The translations under genes were made by a program, and so were the position numbers. A model generated the notes under the pieces. The model made no database searches. It was given only the letters and a program-made list of their open reading frames with translations, and was not told where the DNA came from. Below are positions 34,440-42,789 of a stretch of DNA of 64,000 bases, piece after piece. The first letter of the stretch is position 1. Every line of letters begins with the position of its first letter. The stretch is from NCBI GenBank assembly GCA_963711375.1, contig CAVQDV010000002.1, positions 1-64,000 of the forward strand, read 5' to 3'. This DNA is from CAVQDV01 sp963711375 (GTDB taxonomy: Bacteria; Pseudomonadota; Gammaproteobacteria; Coxiellales; Coxiellaceae).

Positions 34440-34780
34440 AATGATGAGTTTGTGATGCTTAAGAATCTACGTTCAGTAGACTTTGATGTTAAAAACCAGT
34501 ATCTTAAACCGAAAATAGGGCCTGATGGCTGGCAGAAGTTAAAGCCATCGTAATTGAGAGCAGAGTAAAATTTTTGGAGAAGTGGAATGAGCACTTTAGC
34601 TGTTAAATTTGATGATCATGCCCTCGACGTGAGCTTCCCAAAGACGTCCTTGCGCTTTGTATTGGCCGATGGCCGAGAAATTTCGGCGCCCTTAGAGTAG
34701 TCCAAGTCTTCGTGATGCCACTGATAGCGACCGGAATGAATGGCGTTTTATTGGTAATGGCATTGGCGTATCGCTGTTAA
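34440..34780 (+). pseudogene. Frameshifted DUF2442 gene and possible partner remnant
   Basis: 34587-34700 encodes 37 residues with a DUF2442 signature (VKFDDHALDVSF then FVLADGREISAPLE) and stops at TAG. The next frame continues the family (PSLRDATDSDRNEWRFIG, then NGIGVSL) to about 34775, so one frameshift broke the gene. The short frame before it (FDVKNQYLKPKIGPDGWQKL, about 34460-34551) may be the tail of a DUF4160-type partner, as the two families commonly pair as toxin-antitoxin-like modules. No intact gene lies in 34416-34824. Confidence 0.55.
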
Positions 34781-34824
34781 TACGCTTATGAGCGGTCGCG
34801 ACTAAATGCCCTACAAGGAAAAAA

Positions 34825-35469
34825 ATGAAAAATAATTTTACACTTTATACCACACCCATTTCAGCTAATGGTCGTAAAGTATTGGCATTAACACATCATT
34901 TGCAATTATCTCCTGAAGTAAAAATCGTTAATGTTTATACCGGTGAAGGGCAACACTCGGATTATCTCGCTATTAATCCATTCGGTAAAATTCCAACCTT
35001 AGTTGAAGGCGATTTTATACTTTGGGAATCCAATGCAATATTACAATATATTGCTGATAGCTACGGTAAATATCAATTGTCGTCATGTGACTCGAAATTA
35101 CGTGCTGATATTTCTCGCTGGATGTTTTGGGAATCCTCCCACTGGCAACCTGCTATTTCAATAGTATTGGCAGGTGTGGTAGGCCATGCATTAGTGCCGC
35201 ATTTAGTGCCTGCTCCAGCTACGGATCCCGATTGGCAGAATCCCGCATTTCTGTTGCATGTAGGTTATCTTAATCAATATTTAGGAGTCCATTCATTTCT
35301 TGTAAACGATGCATTAACCGTCGCTGATTTTTCTGTCGCTGGGATGATGACTTATTTTCGCTTCGGAAAATTTCCATTTGATAATTATCCGAATATCACT
35401 CGATGGTACGACCGCATAGAGTCACTTGAAGCATGGAAAAGTACTGAAGCCACTATTTGGCAATCATGA
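34825..35469 (+). CDS. Glutathione S-transferase family protein
   Basis: A 214-residue GST. The N-terminal thioredoxin-like domain has YTTPISANGRKVLAL (active-site region with Ser), INPFGKIPTLVEGD with the cis-Pro and ESNAILQYIA for glutathione binding. The C-terminal helical domain includes LTVADFSVAGMMTYFRFG with the N-capping Asp. It may detoxify electrophiles; specificity unknown. AAGGAA lies seven bases upstream of the start. Confidence 0.85.
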   Translation: MKNNFTLYTTPISANGRKVLALTHHLQLSPEVKIVNVYTGEGQHSDYLAINPFGKIPTLVEGDFILWESNAILQYIADSYGKYQLSSCDSKLRADISRWMFWESSHWQPAISIVLAGVVGHALVPHLVPAPATDPDWQNPAFLLHVGYLNQYLGVHSFLVNDALTVADFSVAGMMTYFRFGKFPFDNYPNITRWYDRIESLEAWKSTEATIWQS

Positions 35470-35563
35470 ATTAGTTCGGCTAATTTTGCATCAAAAATTG
35501 ATGGAGAGGTTTCATAAACTATTGAAGGCTTAGCTAGTTGCAGCTATGAAATCACAAATTGCA

Positions 35564-35612
35564 GCAATTCCTGCTTTAATGGGAATTGCCGGTCTTTTCC
35601 CAGCGGCAATTA
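35564..35612. repeat. Decayed REP-like hairpin
   Basis: GCAGCAATTCCTGCTTTAAT and GGGAATTGCCGG resemble the GCAATTCCCGCTTTAGCGGG hairpin of the REP-like units at 18276-18414 and 18676-18916, with a second AGCGGCAATT half. It lies 3' of the GST gene and 3' of the convergent SET-ankyrin gene, and may serve as terminator. Confidence 0.45.
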
Positions 35613-35616
35613 CAAA

Positions 35617-36948
35617 TCATTTATATTTTAGGGCGAAGCCTTGATTAAATTTTTCCAAGTAAATATCCGCGGTTGTCCCACTAGCATCCGCCAGCGTGGC
35701 GTCTGCACCACTTTGCAGAAGTAACAGAATTAAGTCACAATTTCCAATTTTAGCCGCATGATGAATTGCCGCTTTTTTCTCAACGCCAACCTGTTCATTA
35801 ATCTGGATAGCGAGGGGTTCTTTGAAGTGCAGCAAGACTTTTGCAGTGGATACAGCTAAGGCATGTGTCTGAACGGTGCAAATTCTTCTTAAAGCCTGTG
35901 AATAGTAGCGATTATTAATCGAGTCCCAAAAGGGCTTCATCTTGTGCTCTGGATCGATTTTCTTCAAGCGCTCCATCAAACGCTCGTGTGCGTCCCCGGT
36001 AACCGTGACAGGAGATTGCACTCGTTTAGAGGGGGTGCTTGTAATGGTAAGACGTGTATACTTCTTGTGATCAACAATTTCTCCAGTTTTAGTAAATAAC
36101 TCTGGAGTCGCTCCACACTTTTCCCAATAGTCTCCACAGTAATCAAAGCCGAGCATTTGACCTTTCAGGATTTTTCGAGAGGCAACAAGAACTTTGACGG
36201 GAATGCCATCAATTGAATAAATTCTTCGGTCAACATTCTCGATAGCAATGCTAGCTTTAATCTCTGGTGAGGCAAATTTTATAGTATCAAACTCCGACTG
36301 CGTATACTTAGGATTCTGGAGCCTTTTCATGGTGTTTTTAGCTAAATAAACCCTGTAGTTGTCTGTTAGCAAACCCTCTTTTTTTAATTCCTCGAGTGGC
36401 TTACGGCAAAATTTTGCAAGAAAGTCATTATCTTGGAACTTTTTAAGCAGGTCACGCTCTTCTTGGTCAAGATCAATAGGTAAATGCGCCATTAATCCTG
36501 CCATACACCGGACATTTTGTGCAGAGACGATAAAGTCGTCCTGAATTATCTGACAGTAATAGTCAGGCTCATCTTTTTTAGCTTCAATAGTTGTTAATTC
36601 CCCAGAATAAAGGCAGAGCACGGCACCTTCCTCAAAATCTTGAGTGGCAATAACGCAATGCCCTATTTTTTGGTTCATCCATACAATACCCAATCCTGAA
36701 ACCCCATTTTCCCTGAGTTTTTTTATACCTCGCTCAAACTTTTCTAAATCAAGACAATTTTTCGGCTTCACTTGGAAACGATGGTTTTGCTTGTCATATT
36801 CCTCGGGGTCCATAAGAATCGATTCGGTAAAGTACTTACATCCCAATTTTTTTTTGAGCTCTTCTACAGTGAGATAACTGAGCTCTCCGCCTAGTTTAGC
36901 AAAATAGGGAATCATACCCGCTCTTGGAATTCTGATAATCTCACGCAC
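35617..36948 (-). CDS. SET-domain methyltransferase with C-terminal ankyrin repeats (effector candidate)
   Basis: A 443-residue protein. A GTG start at 36948 is chosen because GGGG lies seven bases upstream and an ATG frame to 37086 would overlap the acetyltransferase gene. The SET domain (about residues 85-280) has HCVIATQDFEEGAVLCLYSG, the cofactor region DDFIVSAQNVRCM, and LVASRKILKGQMLGFDYCGD with the SAM-binding FDY. One to two ankyrin repeats lie near 375-440 (AIHHAAKIGNCDLILLLLQS). Legionella RomA/LegAS4 has the same SET-ankyrin pairing, and modifies host histones after type IV secretion. No export signal or nuclear localisation could be proved. Eukaryote-like domains favour acquisition from a host. 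Confidence 0.75.
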   Translation of the reverse strand: MREIIRIPRAGMIPYFAKLGGELSYLTVEELKKKLGCKYFTESILMDPEEYDKQNHRFQVKPKNCLDLEKFERGIKKLRENGVSGLGIVWMNQKIGHCVIATQDFEEGAVLCLYSGELTTIEAKKDEPDYYCQIIQDDFIVSAQNVRCMAGLMAHLPIDLDQEERDLLKKFQDNDFLAKFCRKPLEELKKEGLLTDNYRVYLAKNTMKRLQNPKYTQSEFDTIKFASPEIKASIAIENVDRRIYSIDGIPVKVLVASRKILKGQMLGFDYCGDYWEKCGATPELFTKTGEIVDHKKYTRLTITSTPSKRVQSPVTVTGDAHERLMERLKKIDPEHKMKPFWDSINNRYYSQALRRICTVQTHALAVSTAKVLLHFKEPLAIQINEQVGVEKKAAIHHAAKIGNCDLILLLLQSGADATLADASGTTADIYLEKFNQGFALKYK

Positions 36949-36949
36949 T

Positions 36950-37426
36950 CTATACCCCCATTGAAATGAGCAAATGATATACGCACTCAGGCCCATATGA
37001 GTCAAGTTTTTTGTAGCAGTTCCCAGAATCAAGATCTTTTTCAACTCGTCTGAAATAGGTGTATTCTGTGACAGGCTTAAATCCAAACTTTGGGTAAAAC
37101 TCTAAAACGGATTCCATTAAAAAACGACACAAATTTTGATTTCGATAATTGTCATCTGTCATGACGGTTCCGATTTGAATATATCGTTTGTGATCGCCCA
37201 GAATGTTAAAATCTATAGTATTCACAGATATATTAGCGATAGCGGTCTCTTCGTCAAATAGAGTGTAGGGTATATATTTTTCATTCCAATACCCTAATTG
37301 ATACCAGTCTTCAAACGAAATGCCAAATACCTTTTTTGCTAAATTATTGAATGCGGCTCTGTATAAGTCTTGACTTCGATATCCAATTAAAAATGTATAT
37401 TCTTTATTTGCTATGCTTACTTTCAT
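36950..37426 (-). CDS. GNAT acetyltransferase with shortened core
   Basis: A 158-residue GNAT. The acetyl-CoA-binding stretch is QIGTVMTDDNYRNQNLCRFL, but the typical 14-residue segment after LME is missing: it runs directly into SVLEFYPKFGFKPV, whereas family members usually have a longer strand (LIYLFAND) in between. The shortening is in frame. It could still fold, or the gene may be decaying. The start ATG (37426) follows a TTG frame that is less likely. Its stop is one base from the SET-ankyrin start. Confidence 0.6.
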   Translation of the reverse strand: MKVSIANKEYTFLIGYRSQDLYRAAFNNLAKKVFGISFEDWYQLGYWNEKYIPYTLFDEETAIANISVNTIDFNILGDHKRYIQIGTVMTDDNYRNQNLCRFLMESVLEFYPKFGFKPVTEYTYFRRVEKDLDSGNCYKKLDSYGPECVYHLLISMGV

Positions 37427-37469
37427 TAATAGTCTCAATATTTTATTTCAGGAAAATGTTAGAAGCTCT

Positions 37470-37979
37470 TCAGAGCTGAATAAGATATCTTTTTTCCCTG
37501 AGGCTTATATTTTTTAATTTGGTATGATTGTCATAAACTTTGTCAAGGTGCAGACCTAACTTCTCATAAAATCGGCAAGCTGGTAGATTTGTCGCAAGCA
37601 GTTTGATGCAAATACATTCATAATTTTCAGCCTTAATAATTTTTTCGGCTTCTCGGTAAATCAACTCACCATATCCCTTTCCGCGAGCATTCGAATCAAA
37701 ATAGATGCAGATTATTTCCGCAGTTTTAATGCCCTTAAGTTCTGCATCATCGCAGGGGCCAAAATAGACGAAACCCAGTACTTTTTGGGAATCTTCAAAA
37801 ACTAAAGCGCGATAAATGGGATCATTGAGATGCTTTTGCCAACGCTGATTAAATTCTTCGGAAGATAATGAATTGAGATAATCATCCGGAATAAGTCCTT
37901 TATAGACCGTCTTCCAGGCCGAATAATGAATATTCGCAATGGCATCTGCATCACTTAATCTGGCGGTTCTGATTTTCAT
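37470..37979 (-). CDS. GNAT family N-acetyltransferase
   Basis: A 169-residue GNAT. Motif A is IICIYFDSNARGKGYGELIY (acetyl-CoA pyrophosphate loop RGKGYG), and motif B is LLATNLPACRFYEKLGL. Substrate unknown. It is the first gene of a likely operon with the short GNAT and the SET-ankyrin gene, though 43 bases separate it from the next. Confidence 0.8.
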   Translation of the reverse strand: MKIRTARLSDADAIANIHYSAWKTVYKGLIPDDYLNSLSSEEFNQRWQKHLNDPIYRALVFEDSQKVLGFVYFGPCDDAELKGIKTAEIICIYFDSNARGKGYGELIYREAEKIIKAENYECICIKLLATNLPACRFYEKLGLHLDKVYDNHTKLKNISLREKRYLIQL

Positions 37980-38137
37980 AAGTTAGCGGAAATGCTAGCA
38001 ATAGCCTCTCTAGCTGTCAATCAAAATCTCGCTGAATATCGCCTGTTTACACTTGCTTTGACGAGTTCACCTCTGTAATATCCTACCGAGAAAAAACCCG
38101 GGGTTGTAACTAAATTAATAAGCATGAGGTGGAAGTT

Positions 38138-38929
38138 GTGAGAAATAAAGCAGCCGAGGAAAATGCTAAGCAAAATTCAAGACAAGTTTTTCTCGCGAAT
38201 TTCAAAAAAAACTTTCTTTTGGCACTGGGCACCGTTCCATTCGAAGGTATGGCATTACATCGAATATTATATATGCATGCACATCCTAAAGTTAAACCCC
38301 TAAGCTACGCCGATACTTTAAAAGAAATTGGGCTCAATGGACTTTTTGCAGGCCTGATGACTAGAGCCACCTATTGTTTAACCGGAAATTTTGCAACCCT
38401 TGAAGGCATGCGTTATTTTGGCTCAGACTTTCAAGGACTTTTTTTGACAGCTTTGGCAAAAAATTCGATTTTACCACTATTTCTGGCGAGCAATGCTCGT
38501 CAAATTAATTATAATTGGCCACAAACATTTCATTATGTTGCTAAAGGCGTTGTAAACCCGGTATTTCACTTCTCATTTTGTTTTAGAAATCTAGTGGCTA
38601 ATTTCTGTTTAGCGCCTGGATTGAAAGTAAGAGACAAAACCTATGAAAAAATGAATGAATCAAATACACAGATTCCAATGCTCCTTGGTTTTGGTACCTC
38701 GGTTCTTGCATCAGCAGTCATAAATTCGTTTTTAAAACCCTTTTTCACAGGGGTCGACACTTATTCGCTAAAAATGCGTTACCTGACAGCCCTTAGAACT
38801 CCTGCCATGCTCCCATTGCTGCTGCGTGAAAGTGCCTCGCTAGGCTTAATATTTTTCAACACTTCTCCGAAAAAAGCAGGCTCGAAAGAAGAAAATCTCG
38901 AAAATGGAAAAATCAATTTAAAGTTTTAA
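38138..38929 (+). CDS. Mitochondrial-carrier-like membrane protein (effector candidate)
   Basis: A 263-residue hydrophobic protein beginning with GTG (38138) after GAGGTGGAA. Two segments recall mitochondrial carrier repeats. The first (residues about 30-90) has VPFEGMALHRIL in the place of PxDxxKxR, then LKEIGLNGLFAGLMTRATYC and EGMRYFG. The last (about 205-250) has FFTGVDTYSLKMRY and MLPLLLRESASLGLIFF. Middle repeats are less clear. Bacteria rarely encode carriers; Legionella LncP is a secreted effector of this kind that inserts in host mitochondria. The lysine- and glutamate-rich C-terminus could be an export signal. Assignment is by motif spacing only. Confidence 0.4.
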   Translation: MRNKAAEENAKQNSRQVFLANFKKNFLLALGTVPFEGMALHRILYMHAHPKVKPLSYADTLKEIGLNGLFAGLMTRATYCLTGNFATLEGMRYFGSDFQGLFLTALAKNSILPLFLASNARQINYNWPQTFHYVAKGVVNPVFHFSFCFRNLVANFCLAPGLKVRDKTYEKMNESNTQIPMLLGFGTSVLASAVINSFLKPFFTGVDTYSLKMRYLTALRTPAMLPLLLRESASLGLIFFNTSPKKAGSKEENLENGKINLKF

Positions 38930-39076
38930 CTGAAACTATGGTCTAACATAAAGAGAAAACTTTCCCATTCGAAAACAATTTGAATATTCATCTGGAGAAC
39001 CTAGTCGCCGGAGTCTTGGCCAATGACCAAAAATTTAAAATGTGAATAAAGCAAAGCCCCTTATTTAAATAAAAAA

Positions 39077-40621
39077 TCACTCACCTTGAAGGTATTCTAG
39101 CGAATTTTTCATTTCGCTTAAAATTAATTTTGTTAGTGGCTCAAAATTTTGAGATTCGTCTGCTATGCCAAGAGCCGCCATATATTTTGAGCGATTTTTC
39201 ATATTAATGACCGTCCAATGGTAACCACCGGAAACCAATAAAAAATTCATTAAAAAACGTGCCATTCGTCCATTTCCATCCATATAAGGATGAATAAACA
39301 CAAAAATATAATGCATTAACACAGCGGCTACGCCCAAGTGACTTTCCTTCTGCACACATTCAAAAAGTGCATACATGCAGTCACCAACAGCATTATAGTG
39401 GGGTGGCGCATGACGCGAATTTCTGATGAAAACTTGATTATTGCGATAACCAAATAAATGCTTTTTTTCAATGATGCCGGCATGCGCGCAGGGTGCAAAT
39501 AAACTGGTATACCAATCTTGATGATCACTCTCAATAACCTCACCTGCCAGTTCACCAGCAAACACTCGATTAAGGCTTATTTTAACGGCATTAAACGCTT
39601 CATAGTAACCTCGTGCCGCCAATGCATTTTTTATGTTCTGATCATCTTGATTACCTTCTGGGTTCCAGTGATTATTCTTGACCTTAAGAATTAATTCTGG
39701 AGTTACTCGATAGCCCTCAATGGATAATGAATTATAAGCATCATGCTCATAAATAAGATCAATTTCATGCAAATATTTTCGGGGAGATTCAGTAATGCCT
39801 GGAGGATTTGGCATGAATGTTTCTACTTGATTTCGCGCACTTTGCCATAATGCTTTAATGCGATTCGCATAGGGTGAGCGATCTCGGTTTTTTCCCAGTA
39901 GCGGTTCTTCGGTTTGGAAAGGATTAACATGATTGAGCTTCATTCCTGCCATAGTCAGTTCGTTATGGAGTGCTTTTGCCATAGTTTGATCACCAATAAA
40001 TTCATACGCACCGATTAATCGATTTGCTGCAGTGATCAAATTATTTTTAATGAGGAACTTTGCCATCGAGTCAGTATTACGCACCATTCGCAGTGCAATT
40101 TCGACTTCTTGTGGCTGGCTTTGAAAGTATTTGGGTGTCATCCGACATAAGGCCTGTGGTAAAGAGAATACTTGCAAACCTTTAAGGACTTCTTTTTGCT
40201 CGGGGATATTTTTAGGATCAGCATAGATTAATAATGAAGTATTATAGAGTAAAGAAATGGGCTCCCCGCCACCATGTGGTGCAATCACGATAATCTGCCG
40301 CGGGATGAGGGGTTTATCAACGTGCAGTTCTAATGAATTTTCGGCCGACAAGCAGTATTGATCTTGATAACGACTTTGCAGGTAAATACGGGCAAAATCC
40401 CAGAAATTGGTATACCAGGAAGTGGAGTCGCCGGTCGCTACGTCTGGGCGAACGATCATGTACCAGCCTTTAATTATTTCTTGCAACCAACCAGTGCGTT
40501 GCAGCAATTCACGATCCTTTCGATCAATATCGGCGCTTACTACGATGTCTGCGCCATTTTTGTCGGCAACTTTACGTACTCTGGCTAACGCAGCCCCGAT
40601 ATTTTCATGGATTGATGGCAT
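39077..40621 (-). CDS. Fic domain AMP-transferase with N-terminal AbiEi-like region
   Basis: A 514-residue Fic protein. The catalytic loop HPYMDGNGRMAR lies at residues 444-455 and matches the HxFxDGNGRxxR motif. An inhibitory helix SLSIEGYR (298-305, S/TxxxEG/N) upstream marks a class II self-inhibited enzyme. Residues about 1-130 resemble the AbiEi-type winged helix and its partner fold (TGWLQEIIKGWYMIVRPD), suggesting an autoregulating DNA-binding antitoxin-like part. Fic enzymes transfer AMP to protein hydroxyls. AGGGGC lies six bases before the start and three 23-bp tandem repeats lie upstream. Confidence 0.8.
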   Translation of the reverse strand: MPSIHENIGAALARVRKVADKNGADIVVSADIDRKDRELLQRTGWLQEIIKGWYMIVRPDVATGDSTSWYTNFWDFARIYLQSRYQDQYCLSAENSLELHVDKPLIPRQIIVIAPHGGGEPISLLYNTSLLIYADPKNIPEQKEVLKGLQVFSLPQALCRMTPKYFQSQPQEVEIALRMVRNTDSMAKFLIKNNLITAANRLIGAYEFIGDQTMAKALHNELTMAGMKLNHVNPFQTEEPLLGKNRDRSPYANRIKALWQSARNQVETFMPNPPGITESPRKYLHEIDLIYEHDAYNSLSIEGYRVTPELILKVKNNHWNPEGNQDDQNIKNALAARGYYEAFNAVKISLNRVFAGELAGEVIESDHQDWYTSLFAPCAHAGIIEKKHLFGYRNNQVFIRNSRHAPPHYNAVGDCMYALFECVQKESHLGVAAVLMHYIFVFIHPYMDGNGRMARFLMNFLLVSGGYHWTVINMKNRSKYMAALGIADESQNFEPLTKLILSEMKNSLEYLQGE

Positions 40622-40630
40622 TTATAGCCC

Positions 40631-40694
40631 CTTAACTTTACTTTTATGTTTATATTAACCTTACTATTATGTTTATGCAAACCTTATTATTCTG
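40631..40694. promoter_or_regulatory. Three tandem 23-bp repeats in the Fic gene promoter (operator-like)
   Basis: CTTAACTTTACTTTTATGTT... at 40631-40653 and ATTAACCTTACTATTATGTT... at 40654-40676 match at 20 of 23 positions, and a weaker third unit follows (40677-40694). They begin 10 bases upstream of the start codon. Tandem repeats of two turns suggest a row of dimers, probably the protein's own HTH region. Confidence 0.6.
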
Positions 40695-40855
40695 TATTCC
40701 CGAAAAGCTTTCTTGCTTGGGGTGGAGGGGAATAAGGCCTGTCTAAGCATGCGATAGGGCGGGACTCACGAGCATTCGAATCAAATAGGTCTAATAATCA
40801 TACTCCCGGGCGATCCTAAGACAGAAAAATAGTAAGGTGAGATTAGGATTTGTGT

Positions 40856-41569
40856 TTAAGCGCTCATTTTTTCTTTAAACAGCTCTAAATCTACGATGGT
40901 GTCATAGCCTACATTAAATGTGTCCTTTTCTTTTCCCATCTTAATGTTACGCAGATTAAAGCTCTTTAATTGAGTTAAATCCGATAAATGTGTGCCGCCG
41001 CAAGGGTATTTTTTGTCTCGGCCAATTTTTACAAATCGCATTCCCTGCTTATCTTCGCTAACTTCCACAAGAAGAGAGGTATTTTTTATTGTTGCCAATC
41101 GTTGTTTTACTATATTTTCAAGAGTGTTTTTCTCGGGTAATGAATGTCCATTTAACTGCTCGGTAATTTTAGCCTGACCAGGAAAATGATTGCCGGAAGG
41201 GTGCGTATAACCCATTTCTTCTAAAACCATTCCAATAATGTGGCCCATCGAATGGGAAGTAGCATTATTCGCCCGTTTTTCGACATTTACTTTGCACAGA
41301 ACAATAGTATTGATGGGAACAACATTGATGTTATTCGCCTCAATATAATGATTAATTTGAGTCTTGTCCGTCATATCCACGTAAACACCTGTCACATGAA
41401 ATGCGCCAATAGTGCCAGTATCAGAGGGCTGTCCACCACCTTGTGGATGAAAAATAGTTTCAGCAAGCCGTACGAAAATTCCTTTGTCATCTTGGGCAAC
41501 TGAACATAATTGCGTCATATGATGCAAGCGATAAGTTGATGTCATATACAGTTTTTTAGTGGAATTCAT
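40856..41569 (-). CDS. AlaX-type alanyl-tRNA editing protein
   Basis: A 237-residue stand-alone editing protein. Metal-binding HxxxH is in NATSHSMGHIIG (residues about 100-115), and CxxxH is in YPCGGTHLSD. ETIFHPQGGGQPSDTGTI is the conserved AlaX N-terminal segment. It hydrolyses mischarged Ser- or Gly-tRNA(Ala). The start at 41569 has AGGAG nine bases upstream; a frame to 41602 lacks a site. Confidence 0.85.
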   Translation of the reverse strand: MNSTKKLYMTSTYRLHHMTQLCSVAQDDKGIFVRLAETIFHPQGGGQPSDTGTIGAFHVTGVYVDMTDKTQINHYIEANNINVVPINTIVLCKVNVEKRANNATSHSMGHIIGMVLEEMGYTHPSGNHFPGQAKITEQLNGHSLPEKNTLENIVKQRLATIKNTSLLVEVSEDKQGMRFVKIGRDKKYPCGGTHLSDLTQLKSFNLRNIKMGKEKDTFNVGYDTIVDLELFKEKMSA

Positions 41570-41656
41570 ATGGGGGCTCCTATTCATCTTTGCATACTTC
41601 ATTGATTAAACGAATGAGTAATGGTAGCGTAAGCCATCCCATTCGATCAAGTAATC

Positions 41657-42163
41657 ATGAAAAAAACGACACAACATTCCAAAGCGGCCTTAGTTTGGAT
41701 AATGCAGATTCTGAATGAACTCGACATCCCCTACCAAATTGCTGGTGGGCTTGCGGCAAAAGCTTATGGCGCTAGCCGGTCTTTGAATGACATCGACATT
41801 GATATTCCTGAAGATAAATTTGAAATTCTGAAAGAAAAAGTGTCTGAATTTATTATTTTTGGTCCATCCCATTTTAAAGATGAATATTGGGATTTATTGC
41901 TAATGACTTTGAATTATCAAGGTCAAGAAATTGATTTATCCGGCGCCCATGAGGTAAAAGTATTTAATAAATCGACTGGAAAGTGGCACAATTTTGCTAC
42001 TGATTTTTCAAGAACAGTCCCCATGGAAATATTTGGCTTAAACATACCAGTCATTCGACGAGAGGAATTAGTAGCGTATAAAAAAATCTTGGCGCGTGAA
42101 GTGGATATTTCAGATATTAATGAAATTGAAAATGCCATCTTGCCCATTAAAGTAAGGTACTAA
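41657..42163 (+). CDS. Nucleotidyltransferase-fold protein
   Basis: A 168-residue protein. QIAGGLAAKAYGASRSLNDI with DIDIDIP (residues about 28-50) is the nucleotidyltransferase core (G-G and D-x-D). A downstream acidic residue may lie in QEIDLSGAHEV. Similar small NTase proteins act as toxins (MNT, type IV/VII modules) or antibiotic nucleotidyltransferases; no HEPN partner is adjacent. Its role is unknown. The start has only a weak ribosome site; the LysE gene follows after 8 bases. Confidence 0.6.
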   Translation: MKKTTQHSKAALVWIMQILNELDIPYQIAGGLAAKAYGASRSLNDIDIDIPEDKFEILKEKVSEFIIFGPSHFKDEYWDLLLMTLNYQGQEIDLSGAHEVKVFNKSTGKWHNFATDFSRTVPMEIFGLNIPVIRREELVAYKKILAREVDISDINEIENAILPIKVRY

Positions 42164-42171
42164 AAACTCCT

Positions 42172-42789
42172 ATGATCGAATTATTTTTGAAAGGGCTGAT
42201 AATCGGATTTGCCATAGCCGCACCCGTTGGGCCTATTGGTATACTGTGTATTCAGCGATCACTGCATGAGGGCTTCAAAATTGGGCTGATGACAGGCCTT
42301 GGCGCTGCACTGGCAGACGGCACTTATGGATTAATGGCGGGTTTTAGTTTAACCGCCGTATCGTCTTTATTAATTAGCCATCAATTTTGGATACGAATAA
42401 TGGGCGGAATTTTTTTGTTGTACCTTGGCATTACATTAATGAAAGCCAGCCCAAAAAAAAATTCTTTGCAAGAGAAAGTAGACCGATCTCCCTGGCATGC
42501 TTGTGCTACAACATTTTTATTAACTTTGGCGAATCCAGCCACTATTTTGTCATTTATTGCCGTATTTGCAGGATTAGGTTTAGGCACGATTCATCCAGAT
42601 TATATTCATGCGGTGATTCTTGTTATTGGCATCATACTGGGATCAGCAATGTGGTGGCTGCTCTTAAGCGCAAGTACGGCACTTATTTTTCATCGGTTTA
42701 TAAGCCTATCTTTAATGCGAATTATTAATTGGATTTCCGGCGGCATTATGTTGCTCTTCGGTCTATTTGCCTTAAAGGTGCTGCTATGA
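42172..42789 (+). CDS. LysE/RhtB family amino acid exporter
   Basis: A 205-residue membrane protein with about six hydrophobic segments. The N-terminal family signature is FAIAAPVGPIGILCIQRSL, followed by GLMTGLGAALADGTYGL. LANPATILSFIAVFAGLG is the fourth-helix motif. It exports an amino acid or similar metabolite. Its last codons overlap the AAC(6')-like acetyltransferase start (ATGA). Confidence 0.85.
   Translation: MIELFLKGLIIGFAIAAPVGPIGILCIQRSLHEGFKIGLMTGLGAALADGTYGLMAGFSLTAVSSLLISHQFWIRIMGGIFLLYLGITLMKASPKKNSLQEKVDRSPWHACATTFLLTLANPATILSFIAVFAGLGLGTIHPDYIHAVILVIGIILGSAMWWLLLSASTALIFHRFISLSLMRIINWISGGIMLLFGLFALKVLL

Noticed and set aside
36950..37086. Long N-terminal extension of the SET-ankyrin gene
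   Set aside because: It would overlap the acetyltransferase gene by 137 bases and has no ribosome site; a GTG at 36948 with GGGG upstream is better.
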